Below, in pieces: positions 1 to 5,663 of a DNA stretch of 10,170 bases. Position 1 is the stretch's first letter. Every line of letters begins with the position of its first letter. The position numbers and the translations under genes are program-made. The notes under the pieces are model-generated. The model did not search any database, was not told the DNA's origin, and saw only the letters and a program-made list of their open reading frames with translations. Source of the stretch: an uncultured Lachnospiraceae bacterium (lineage in GTDB: Bacteria > Bacillota > Clostridia > Lachnospirales > Lachnospiraceae). The stretch covers positions 1 through 10,170 of the forward strand of contig CAJTSH010000071.1 in assembly GCA_910578885.1 (NCBI GenBank). Direction: 5' to 3'.

Positions 1-190
1 TCAAAGAGCCAGACGCATAAGACGCAGAGCCGATCACAGTTCTCCTTAAACCGTAAAGGTATGACAGCCTTTGCGGAAATCTCGGTATTTTTGACAGGCG
101 TTTAATGATGTCGATAGACAAGGCTTTAGTTATCAGCATCGGCATTTCAAAAAAGGACTAACCCCCTCTGTTATGTCGTACAAACCCTAA
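1..190 (+). pseudogene. Decayed or partial coding remnant at left edge
   Basis: An open frame enters from the left edge and stops with TAA at 103-105, giving 34 residues that end in SVFLTGV. A second frame, shifted by one base, is open from about 95 to a TAA at 188-190 and ends in GLTPSVMSYKP. Together they look like the C-terminus of one protein broken by a frameshift, but I do not recognise the family. There is no ribosome binding site or start that would make either piece a gene of its own. The minus strand is also open over 1-145, so strand assignment is not certain. Low confidence. Confidence 0.25.
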
Positions 191-197
191 TGAATAT

Positions 198-228
198 CTT
201 ATAGAAAGCAAAAGAAGCTTTCTATAAG
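198..228. repeat. Perfect 12-bp inverted repeat (7-nt loop)
   Basis: CTTATAGAAAGC at 198-209 and its exact reverse complement at 217-228 flank the loop AAAAGAA. No T-run follows, so it is not a standard terminator. It sits just upstream of the small gene at 258, where it could be a protein-binding dyad, a leader hairpin, or a recombination-associated repeat. Confidence 0.7.
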
Positions 229-257
229 CATGAAATATAGCGAGGTGGTGTTGATGA

Positions 258-458
258 TTGAAATGTCGTGAGTTTATTTATGTCGGAGAGCCTGCTCCGC
301 AAATTACCGAACAGGCATACACAGCGTTTTATCTGCATCTTCAAAAGTCAATACTTGCTTCTTTGGAAAAACGGGAGCTTTTGACCCATTCGCAATATAG
401 CCGCTGTATCGAGGAAATAGAAAAACAATACCGTCAGAAAAACCGCAGCCAAGCCTAA
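258..458 (+). CDS. Small conserved-type protein of recombinase modules (SHOCT-like)
   Basis: This encodes a 66-residue protein, MKCREFIYVGEP at the N-terminus and EIEKQYRQKNRSQA at the C-terminus. The C-terminal half (LEKRELLTHSQYSRCIEEIEKQY) has the pattern of a short SHOCT-like helical hairpin: a helix, a leucine-leucine turn, then a charged amphipathic helix. Small proteins of this kind commonly lie just upstream of large serine recombinase genes in clostridial mobile elements, and a recombinase fragment does follow at 496. The start is TTG at 258, nine bases after GAGGTGG (242-248). An ATG at 254 is closer to that site but opens a frame of only five codons. Its molecular function is unknown to me. 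Assignment to the family is from memory of the pattern, not from a search. Confidence 0.55.
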   Translation: MKCREFIYVGEPAPQITEQAYTAFYLHLQKSILASLEKRELLTHSQYSRCIEEIEKQYRQKNRSQA

Positions 459-474
459 CCGCTTGGCTCTTTAC
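447..474 (+). terminator. Weak hairpin terminator overlapping the stop codon
   Basis: AGCCAAGC (447-454) pairs perfectly with GCTTGGCT (461-468); the loop contains the TAA stop of the preceding gene. The following CTTTACAT is only a weak T tract, so termination may be partial. Confidence 0.45.
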
Positions 475-495
475 ATATAGAAATGTTCAATTTAA

Positions 496-627
496 TTATT
501 TGCACATTCGACATACAAGCAAGCAGTCATTACTTTTGAAAGCCAACAGCGGTATTTCCGCCAGTATATTGAGCGTAATCCCGATTGGGAGCTTTATGCC
601 ATATTTGCCGAAATAAAACTCGCTTAA
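496..627 (+). pseudogene. Large serine recombinase N-terminal fragment
   Basis: The frame reads TFESQQRYFRQYIERNPDWE followed by LYAIFAE. This is the segment of large serine recombinases (TndX/TnpX-like resolvase domain) that follows the catalytic N-terminal strand and normally leads into a DEGISGT-type motif. Here it changes after FAE into IKLA and stops at 625-627. Upstream, the catalytic serine motif (YCRVST) is missing: the frame opens only after a TAA at 493-495 and shows AHSTYKQAV in its place. No ribosome binding site or start codon serves it. It is therefore a dead remnant of about 40 codons. The same frame continues beyond the stop for 23 basic residues (LIQRENTEYRKNRR) to TGA at 697. 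It supports the view that this flank was once the recombination module of an integrative element. Confidence 0.6.
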
Positions 628-672
628 TTGATACAAAGAGAAAATACAGAATATCGGAAAAACCGCAGAAAT

Positions 673-720
673 AAAGGGCTTTGGGCACATTGGGTGTGAC
701 CGAAGGCTCTTTATTTTTTT
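673..720 (+). terminator. Rho-independent terminator
   Basis: A long imperfect stem pairs AAAGGGCTTTGGG (673-685) with CCGAAGGCTCTTT (700-712), with two G-U pairs and one mismatch. Inside it, CACAT (686-690) pairs with GTGTG (694-698). The stem is followed by TTATTTTTTT. This is a convincing terminator for transcription reading out of the recombinase remnant toward the TetR gene. Confidence 0.7.
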
Positions 721-756
721 GCATAATCTTATGGTTGTGTGGAAGTAAGGATGTAA

Positions 757-811
757 GTGAACCCTCCACTATAGAAGTTGAACCCCCTTGTTTTGGAAAT
801 TTGAACCCTCT
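757..811. repeat. Three spaced TGAACCC repeats, possible IS21-type end
   Basis: TGAACCC occurs at 758-764, 779-785 and 802-808, in the contexts GTGAACCCTCC, GTTGAACCCCC and TTTGAACCCTC. The spacing is 21 and 23 bp. Several short direct repeats at roughly 20-bp spacing at a terminus is a known property of IS21-family elements. No istA or istB coding sequence is present, so this would be a solitary end left after deletion or recombination. The repeats are plainly visible; the family assignment is inference. Confidence 0.45.
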
Positions 812-833
812 AAAGGCAAAATCAAAATGTTTA

Positions 834-1418
834 TCAGATTGGGGCATTGCATTCCACGAAGCCGTTTACACCGGCACATAGAAGCTGGTTTGATATTTTT
901 ATCATTTCTTCCAGAGGGATTTTTTTCCCATCCGCTACCCACTGGCTATACATTTCCACAGTAGAGGTCTGGATGAAGTGCAGCAGGATATTTTGCTTTG
1001 GCGGCTCCAGAAGCTGGAGCCATGCGGAGCTTTTCCAAGTGGAATTCATCACATTGCTGATCATCCTGCTCCGGATATACCCATAATTTCCGCTGCAGGT
1101 GATTTTTTCGTAGACAGCCCCCTTTTCTGCGGAATAGAGAAAAAATTCACGGTTAATCTTATTCAGGTCCTCCGGAATCCGGTAGTTTTTGATCCGTTCC
1201 AAGTATTCTTCTATCATGACTCCCTGCAGTTCGGCGAGCAGGTCATCGAGGACGGAGTAATATCGGTAAAAAGTTTTTTTATTGATCCGCGCCCTTTCGC
1301 AGAGTTCTTTGACCGTAATCTTTTCATAATCCATTTCACAGATCATATCTTCAAAAGTTTTCTGGATGGCGTCTATTGTTTTCTGTACCCTCAAATCTTC
1401 TGTGCCGTTGATCAGCAT
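834..1418 (-). CDS. TetR/AcrR-family transcriptional repressor
   Basis: This encodes a 194-residue regulator predicted to repress the divergent MATE-AKR operon and its own gene. The N-terminal HTH is clear: ITVKELCERARINKKTFYRY at residues 34-53, with the characteristic recognition-helix end TFYRYYS followed by DDLL. The remaining roughly 130 residues form the helical ligand-binding and dimerisation part, which is variable in this family and does not tell the inducer. I chose the ATG at 1418 because AAGGAGGTAG lies directly upstream with good spacing. An in-frame ATG at 1469 would add 17 residues but has no ribosome binding site. The stop is TGA at 836-834. Transcription starts from the minus promoter around 1565-1593 and would be blocked by binding at the palindrome 1543-1556. 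Two-domain layout and length are normal for TetR proteins. Confidence 0.9.
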   Translation of the reverse strand: MLINGTEDLRVQKTIDAIQKTFEDMICEMDYEKITVKELCERARINKKTFYRYYSVLDDLLAELQGVMIEEYLERIKNYRIPEDLNKINREFFLYSAEKGAVYEKITCSGNYGYIRSRMISNVMNSTWKSSAWLQLLEPPKQNILLHFIQTSTVEMYSQWVADGKKIPLEEMIKISNQLLCAGVNGFVECNAPI

Positions 1419-1497
1419 TTTTACTACCTCCTTGGGATTTGTGCAACCTTTTTGCAGGAAGTGTGGCATAACTCACTTTATCAGAAAAAGCGTCCAT
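1351..1497 (-). other. Possible leader ORF overlapping the tetR start
   Basis: On the minus strand an ATG at 1497, preceded at proper distance by GGGAAG, opens a 48-codon frame beginning MDAFSDKVSYATLPAKRL. It runs through the TetR ribosome binding site and 68 bases into the TetR gene in another frame. It lies downstream of the predicted minus promoter and would be on the tetR transcript, so its translation could affect access to the TetR start. It may equally be a chance frame. Low confidence. Confidence 0.25.
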
Positions 1498-1525
1498 TGT
1501 TTTTACTTCCCGATGCAGATATAAT
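1497..1525 (+). promoter_or_regulatory. Predicted promoter of the MATE-AKR operon
   Basis: TTGTTT at 1497-1502 and TATAAT at 1520-1525 are separated by exactly 17 bp. Transcription would start near 1532, giving a leader of about 75 nt before the MATE start and placing the palindrome 1543-1556 just downstream of the start point. Confidence 0.65.
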
Positions 1526-1542
1526 AAACTATACAGAGATAA

Positions 1543-1556
1543 GCAACTTGAGTTGC
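1543..1556. promoter_or_regulatory. Palindromic operator candidate for the TetR regulator
   Basis: GCAACT-TG-AGTTGC is a perfect dyad of two 6-bp arms. It lies about 11 bp downstream of the predicted plus-strand start and at the predicted minus-strand start (about 1558). One bound TetR dimer could therefore repress both divergent promoters. The dyad is seen; the identity of its binder is inferred from position. Confidence 0.6.
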
Positions 1557-1564
1557 ATAATATA

Positions 1565-1593
1565 AGAATATCACAGATAAATAAAAAAGTCAA
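1565..1593 (-). promoter_or_regulatory. Predicted promoter of the TetR gene
   Basis: On the minus strand TTGACT (1593-1588) and TATTCT (1570-1565) are separated by 17 bp. The start would fall near 1558, next to the palindrome. The -35 box lies only 13 bp upstream of the MATE start codon, so the two transcription units interleave tightly. Confidence 0.65.
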
Positions 1594-1605
1594 GCATTCC
1601 TATAT

Positions 1606-3000
1606 ATGGCAGAAAAAACGGTAACCGCAGAATTAGGCAGAAATGCCGGAGGTGAAACCGCAGCGGAAAATGAGATGGGGACGCTTCCCATAGGAAAACT
1701 TTTAAGGAAGATGTCCCTGCCGCTGATCATCTCCATGCTTGTGCAGGTTTTATATGGGCTTGTGGACAGTATGCATGTGGCAAGGCTGGGAGATTCCGCA
1801 CTGACGGCAATTTCCCTTTGTATGCCGGTCCAGTATCTGGCTGTCGGCATTGGGATTGGGCTTGGCGTGGGCGTTAATTCCGTATTGTCAAAAAAACTTG
1901 GAGAAGGGGATAAACAGGGGGTAAACCGTGCGGCGGGAAACGGTATGCTGCTGATATGGCTTGTATCCATTGCCTTTGTATTTATAGGACTGTTTGCCAT
2001 GGAGCCGTTTTACCGTGTGCAGACGGATATTGAAGAAGTGCTGGAAATGAGCATTTCATACAGCGAGATCATCAGTGTGCTGGCCTTTGCCGCTTTGCAT
2101 CAGGTCATGATGGAGAGGCTTTTATCGGCGACCGGAAAGGCAAATCTCACCATGGTTTCCATGCTGACAGGAGCAGTGGTAAATATTGTGCTTGACCCTG
2201 TCATGATCTTTGGCTGGTTTGGGCTTCCTGCCATGGGAATCGCAGGGGCGGCATATGCGACTGTGATTGCACAGGCTGTAGCAGCGGTGGCAGGTTTCTG
2301 GATGAATTTACATTTCAACAAAGAAGTCCGTTTCGAGAAGAAAGGATTCCTGCCGGATGGAAGCATGATGGCAGAAATCATTAAAGTCGGTGTTCCGGTG
2401 GCACTGTCGCAGTGTCTGATCTCCGTCCTCGCCTTTGGCATGAACAATATCCTCCTGTCACTGTCCGCAGTGGCATCTGGAATTTATGTGATCTATATCC
2501 GGCTCCAGAGCTTTGTCATCATGCCGGCCGGAGGGATGAGTACGGCGGGCATCTCTATCATCGCCTATAATTTCGGGGCGGGGAACAGGGAACGGATTAT
2601 TGAAACCCTGAAAAAGAGTATCATGGTAAACCTGGTCATTGCGTTTTTTGGGACCATTATCTTTCTGGCAGTGCCGGAACTTCTGCTTGCCATGTTTGAT
2701 GCATCGGAGGCGGTCCTTGAAATAGGGATTCCGGCGCTCCGGATTATCGCGGCATCGCTCCTTCTTACAACCACAACGCAGATACTTACCGGTTTTCTGC
2801 AGGCTCTGGGGAGGGGGACGGACAGCTTTATCATTGCGGTGTCACAGGCGGTATTCCTGCTGCTTTCCGCATGGCTGTTATCTTTATCGGGCAGTGCGGT
2901 CTTAGTGTGGCTGGCGTTCCCGATTATGGAAATCCTCCGGTTTTTTATCGGGGTGTTCATGGTCAGGAAAACATATAAAAAGCAGATTGCAGTAATTTAA
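1606..3000 (+). CDS. MATE-family multidrug efflux transporter
   Basis: This 464-residue inner-membrane protein is expected to export organic, often cationic, compounds in exchange for Na+ or H+. The MATE signature is clear from MGTLPIGKLLRKMSLPLIIS onward (residues 24-43), with VLYGLVDSMHVARLGDSALTA and the conserved NIVLDPVMIFGWFG (183-196) closing the first half, followed by GIAGAAYAT. A second half of similar layout includes a PAGGMSTAGISIIAYNFGAG stretch, consistent with two six-helix bundles. Length is normal for the family. The hydrophilic first 23 residues are longer than usual, and the ATG at 1606 has no obvious Shine-Dalgarno sequence; an in-frame ATG at 1675 is also poorly served. 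It is the first gene of the operon and under the divergent TetR regulator, which fits an inducible efflux pump. The substrate cannot be told. Confidence 0.92.
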   Translation: MAEKTVTAELGRNAGGETAAENEMGTLPIGKLLRKMSLPLIISMLVQVLYGLVDSMHVARLGDSALTAISLCMPVQYLAVGIGIGLGVGVNSVLSKKLGEGDKQGVNRAAGNGMLLIWLVSIAFVFIGLFAMEPFYRVQTDIEEVLEMSISYSEIISVLAFAALHQVMMERLLSATGKANLTMVSMLTGAVVNIVLDPVMIFGWFGLPAMGIAGAAYATVIAQAVAAVAGFWMNLHFNKEVRFEKKGFLPDGSMMAEIIKVGVPVALSQCLISVLAFGMNNILLSLSAVASGIYVIYIRLQSFVIMPAGGMSTAGISIIAYNFGAGNRERIIETLKKSIMVNLVIAFFGTIIFLAVPELLLAMFDASEAVLEIGIPALRIIAASLLLTTTTQILTGFLQALGRGTDSFIIAVSQAVFLLLSAWLLSLSGSAVLVWLAFPIMEILRFFIGVFMVRKTYKKQIAVI

Positions 3001-3004
3001 TTAA

Positions 3005-3025
3005 CCACAAAAATAAGTTTTGTGG
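3005..3025 (+). repeat. Intercistronic hairpin after the MATE gene
   Basis: CCACAAAA (3005-3012) pairs perfectly with TTTTGTGG (3018-3025) around the loop ATAAG. No T-run follows, so it is more likely a transcript-stabilising or processing hairpin than a terminator. It could set a different expression level for the pump and the downstream enzymes. Confidence 0.55.
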
Positions 3026-3064
3026 ATGATGATGTCTATGAAAAACTTTAAGGAGGTATTTCAG

Positions 3065-4036
3065 ATGATGAAAAAAATCAGTATTTTTCTACTGGCGTTT
3101 ATTTTGATATTCAGTATAGCCGGATGCGGTGCGGATGAAACAGAACCTCCTTCTGATGCAGACACGGAGGTTGTAACAAATGATAAGGAACCGGCAGGGG
3201 AAGCCGGGGTATTTGACCTTGAGCAGGGTACAGTCTTTTTGAACAGTGGATATGAGATGCCGATCCTTGGTATTGGCTGTTTCAGGCTTTCACAGGAAGA
3301 GGCGGAAAACTCTGTCTATTGGGCGCTCCGTGACGGATACCGTCTGATTGATACGGCCAGAATCTATGGGAATGAAGCCGGCGTTGGACGTGGGATACAG
3401 AGGGCAATCGATGAAGGCTTTGTAACTAGGGAAGAAATCTTTGTGACGACCAAGATGTGGACAGATGATTATGATGGGGCAGCGGCAGTTGATGCATCCC
3501 TTGACAGGCTTGGACTTGATTATATTGACCTTATGATCCTACACCACTCACAGCCGGAAAATGATGTGGAGGCATACCAGACAATGGAGCAGGCCGTTGC
3601 AGATGGGAAACTGAGATCCATTGGGCTGTCCAATTACTATGAGCCAGAGGATTTTGACCGTCTGGTGGACGCAACAACGATTGTCCCGGCATTGATCCAG
3701 AACGAAACCCATCCATACCATCAGAGCATGGAGATGAAGGGGCATATTGCCCAGTACGGGACAGTCATGGAATCCTGGTTCCCATTGGGCGGAAGGGGAA
3801 ATACGCAGACATTATTTAATGATGAAACCATCAGCAGCATAGCCGAAGCACACGGTAAGACTTCTGCACAGGTTATCCTGCGCTGGCACCTGCAGGCGGG
3901 TAATATCGCAATCCCCGGCTCAAGTAATGAGGCACATATCCAGGAAAACTTTGAGATTTTTGATTTTGAACTGTCAGAGGATGAAATGCAGAGGATGACG
4001 GATATTGATAAGGATCAGAGATTTGCGGCTTATTGA
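3065..4036 (+). CDS. Aldo-keto reductase with lipoprotein signal peptide
   Basis: This encodes a 323-residue NAD(P)H-dependent carbonyl reductase fold. The AKR tetrad is intact: Asp96 and Tyr101 (IDTARIYGNE), Lys130 (FVTTKMW) and His160 (LMILH). RSIGLSN (184-190) matches the nicotinamide-binding segment. At the C-terminal cofactor loop it has IPGSSNEAHIQEN; the lysine and arginine that usually grip the NADPH 2'-phosphate are Gly285 and His291. The N-terminus is unusual: MMKK, a hydrophobic stretch, then the lipobox IAGC with Cys21, and an acidic linker (residues 22-55). This is a textbook lipoprotein signal, so the enzyme may be exported and anchored outside the membrane. I chose ATG 3065 because AAGGAGG sits eight bases upstream; a TTG at 3020 is in frame but would bury the signal. 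The protein is paralogous to the AKR at 5664. Confidence 0.9.
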   Translation: MMKKISIFLLAFILIFSIAGCGADETEPPSDADTEVVTNDKEPAGEAGVFDLEQGTVFLNSGYEMPILGIGCFRLSQEEAENSVYWALRDGYRLIDTARIYGNEAGVGRGIQRAIDEGFVTREEIFVTTKMWTDDYDGAAAVDASLDRLGLDYIDLMILHHSQPENDVEAYQTMEQAVADGKLRSIGLSNYYEPEDFDRLVDATTIVPALIQNETHPYHQSMEMKGHIAQYGTVMESWFPLGGRGNTQTLFNDETISSIAEAHGKTSAQVILRWHLQAGNIAIPGSSNEAHIQENFEIFDFELSEDEMQRMTDIDKDQRFAAY

Positions 4037-4050
4037 TAAGGAGGCGCTGA

Positions 4051-5019
4051 ATGAAGACCAGATTATTAAGGGATATTGAAGTATCCGAAGTCGGTATGGG
4101 ATGCATGGCGTTTTCCCATGGCTATGGGCAGATACCGCCGGAGGAATACAGTGTGGAAGCGATCCGGAATGCCTGCCGGAACGGATGCACATTTTTTGAT
4201 ACCGCGGAAATCTACAGCCCGAACCTTTCCGGAATTGGACATAATGAGCGCATTGTGGGAAATGCGTTGCATGGGGTAAGGGAGCAAGTGGTGATTGCTA
4301 CGAAGCTGTTTTTAAATGGCTTTGAAGCCATCGGAAGGGGCTCTGTTTACCATGCAGTCCGCAGTCATCTGGAAGAGTCGCTGAAACGGCTCCGGACGGA
4401 CAGGGTGGATTTATATTATCTCCACAGGATGGGCGGTGTGTCCGTGGAGAAAATTGCGGAAGCTATGGGCAGGCTCATAGAAGATGGACTAATCCGTGGC
4501 TGGGGATTGTCTCAGGTGGATGTACCTGTCATTCAGAAAGCAAACAGGGTAACGCCACTTTCGGCAATCCAAAATATTTATTCCATGGTAGAGCGGGACG
4601 CGGAAAAGGGTGTGATCCCTTACTGTCTGGAGAACAATATCGGCTTCGTCCCGTTTTCACCGATTGCCAGTGGGCTTCTTTCCGGGAAGATCACAGTGGA
4701 TACACAATTTGAGAAAAACGATGATGTCAGGAACTGGGTCCCGCAGCTTTCCAAAGCAAACATTGCGGGGAACCAGCCGATTATTGGCCTTCTGAAAAGA
4801 TACGCGGAAATGAAAGATGCGACCAGTGCGCAGATTTCCTTGGCATGGATGCTGCACAAGTACCCCAATGTGGTTCCGATACCGGGTTCAAAAAATAAGG
4901 AGCGCATTGTTGAGAATCTGGATGCGTCCAAAGTGGAACTGACAGACGAAGAGTTCCGCTCTCTGGAGGAAGCGCTGGACGGGTGCAGGGTATATGGCCA
5001 CCGGGGATTTCACAGGTAG
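4051..5019 (+). CDS. Aldo-keto reductase, second subfamily
   Basis: This 322-residue cytosolic enzyme is predicted to reduce aldehydes or ketones with NADPH. The tetrad is intact: Asp50 and Tyr55 (FFDTAEIYSP), Lys85 (VIATKLF) and His125 (LYYLHRM). The GFVPFSPIASGLLSGK stretch (198-213) and IPGSKNKERIVEN (277-289), which retains Lys281 and Arg285, are typical of the longer AKR families around YakC, IolS and Tas, and differ from the two other AKRs here. It therefore came from another branch, not from local duplication. AAGGAGG lies seven bases before the ATG, and only 14 bases separate it from the lipoprotein-type AKR, so the two are surely co-transcribed. Substrate cannot be assigned from sequence. 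Confidence 0.92.
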   Translation: MKTRLLRDIEVSEVGMGCMAFSHGYGQIPPEEYSVEAIRNACRNGCTFFDTAEIYSPNLSGIGHNERIVGNALHGVREQVVIATKLFLNGFEAIGRGSVYHAVRSHLEESLKRLRTDRVDLYYLHRMGGVSVEKIAEAMGRLIEDGLIRGWGLSQVDVPVIQKANRVTPLSAIQNIYSMVERDAEKGVIPYCLENNIGFVPFSPIASGLLSGKITVDTQFEKNDDVRNWVPQLSKANIAGNQPIIGLLKRYAEMKDATSAQISLAWMLHKYPNVVPIPGSKNKERIVENLDASKVELTDEEFRSLEEALDGCRVYGHRGFHR

Positions 5020-5056
5020 CGGCAGAGTGTGGCAGTTTTATAGGAAAAACTGCCGC
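5019..5056 (+). repeat. Intercistronic hairpin with two alternative pairings
   Basis: GGCAGTTTT (5031-5039) pairs perfectly with AAAACTGCC (5046-5054) around ATAGGA. GCGGCAG (5019-5025) is also complementary to CTGCCGC (5050-5056), so the right arm can pair with either upstream partner. No T-run follows. It occupies the largest gap inside the operon, between the second AKR and the flavodoxin, and starts at the AKR stop codon. A processing or stability element is likelier than a terminator. Confidence 0.5.
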
Positions 5057-5112
5057 AGTCGGCGGAGGAGAAATTTTGTACAGATAAGAAAATAAGAGAT
5101 GGAGGTATTGCC

Positions 5113-5631
5113 ATGAAAAAAGTATTGATCGCTTATTTTTCCCATGAGGGAGAAGCCTATGTGGGAGGGAAAATTGTAAAATTGAAAATCGGAAATACAA
5201 GGGTTGCGGCACAGATGGTTCATGGATTGACAGGCGGGGATGTATTCCGCATCGAAACGGAGAAACCATATCCGGATGAACATATGGAAACTGTAGAGCT
5301 GGCAAAATCCGAGCAGAATGCAAAAGCGCGCCCGGTATTGAAAGCGGATGCCCTAAAAATGGATGACTATGATACCGTGATCTTGGGTTACCCAAACTGG
5401 TGGGGAACCTGCCCAATGGCTGTGCTCACGTTTTTGGAGGGGCATGATTTCTTTGGGAAGACAATCCTTCCTCTCTGTACCCACGAAGGCAGCGGCATGG
5501 GACGCAGCGAAGCAGATATCCAGGCAGCCTGTCCCGGCGCAAAGGTAGAAAAAGGGTTGGCGGTCACAGGAGGCAGGGTGTCACAGGCGGAGAATGATAT
5601 CAGGAAATGGCTGGAGAGATATGGATTTTAA
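5113..5631 (+). CDS. Flavodoxin-family protein
   Basis: This 172-residue FMN-binding protein probably acts as an electron carrier or as a small quinone or flavin-dependent reductase in the cytosol. It begins with the flavodoxin strand KKVLIAYFS followed by a phosphate loop carrying an insertion (HEGEAYVGGKIVKLKIGNTR, residues 11-30), the form found in the flavodoxin_4 type rather than the short SxTGNT loop. YPNWWGTCPMAV (93-104) and LCTHEGSGMG (121-130) are the two flavin-contacting loops of this family. Length is normal. The ATG at 5113 follows GGAGG at a normal distance. It lies between AKR genes in the operon; flavodoxins of this type and AKRs are often neighbours in Clostridia, which suggests a shared reductive route, but the partner is unknown. 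Confidence 0.9.
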   Translation: MKKVLIAYFSHEGEAYVGGKIVKLKIGNTRVAAQMVHGLTGGDVFRIETEKPYPDEHMETVELAKSEQNAKARPVLKADALKMDDYDTVILGYPNWWGTCPMAVLTFLEGHDFFGKTILPLCTHEGSGMGRSEADIQAACPGAKVEKGLAVTGGRVSQAENDIRKWLERYGF

Positions 5632-5663
5632 TAAATAGCGGATTAGGAATGGAGGAAACCAAA

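Noticed and set aside
91..119. TTGACA at 91-96 as a promoter for the gene at 258
   Set aside because: The best -10 candidate at 17 bp is ATAGAC, which is poor, and the leader would be long.
1..145. Open minus-strand frame from 145 to the left edge
   Set aside because: It has no good ribosome binding site, and its residues look like an antisense reading of the plus-strand remnant.
530..847. Minus-strand frame of 105 codons across the recombinase scar
   Set aside because: It runs antisense through the recombinase fragment, terminator and repeats and has no ribosome binding site or recognisable domain.
978..1565. Long plus-strand frame of 195 codons
   Set aside because: It lies antisense to the TetR gene, which has clear HTH homology and a strong ribosome binding site.
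4781..5416. Minus-strand frame of 211 codons
   Set aside because: It is antisense to the second AKR end and the flavodoxin, both solid; its proline-, serine- and histidine-rich residues are typical of a shadow frame.
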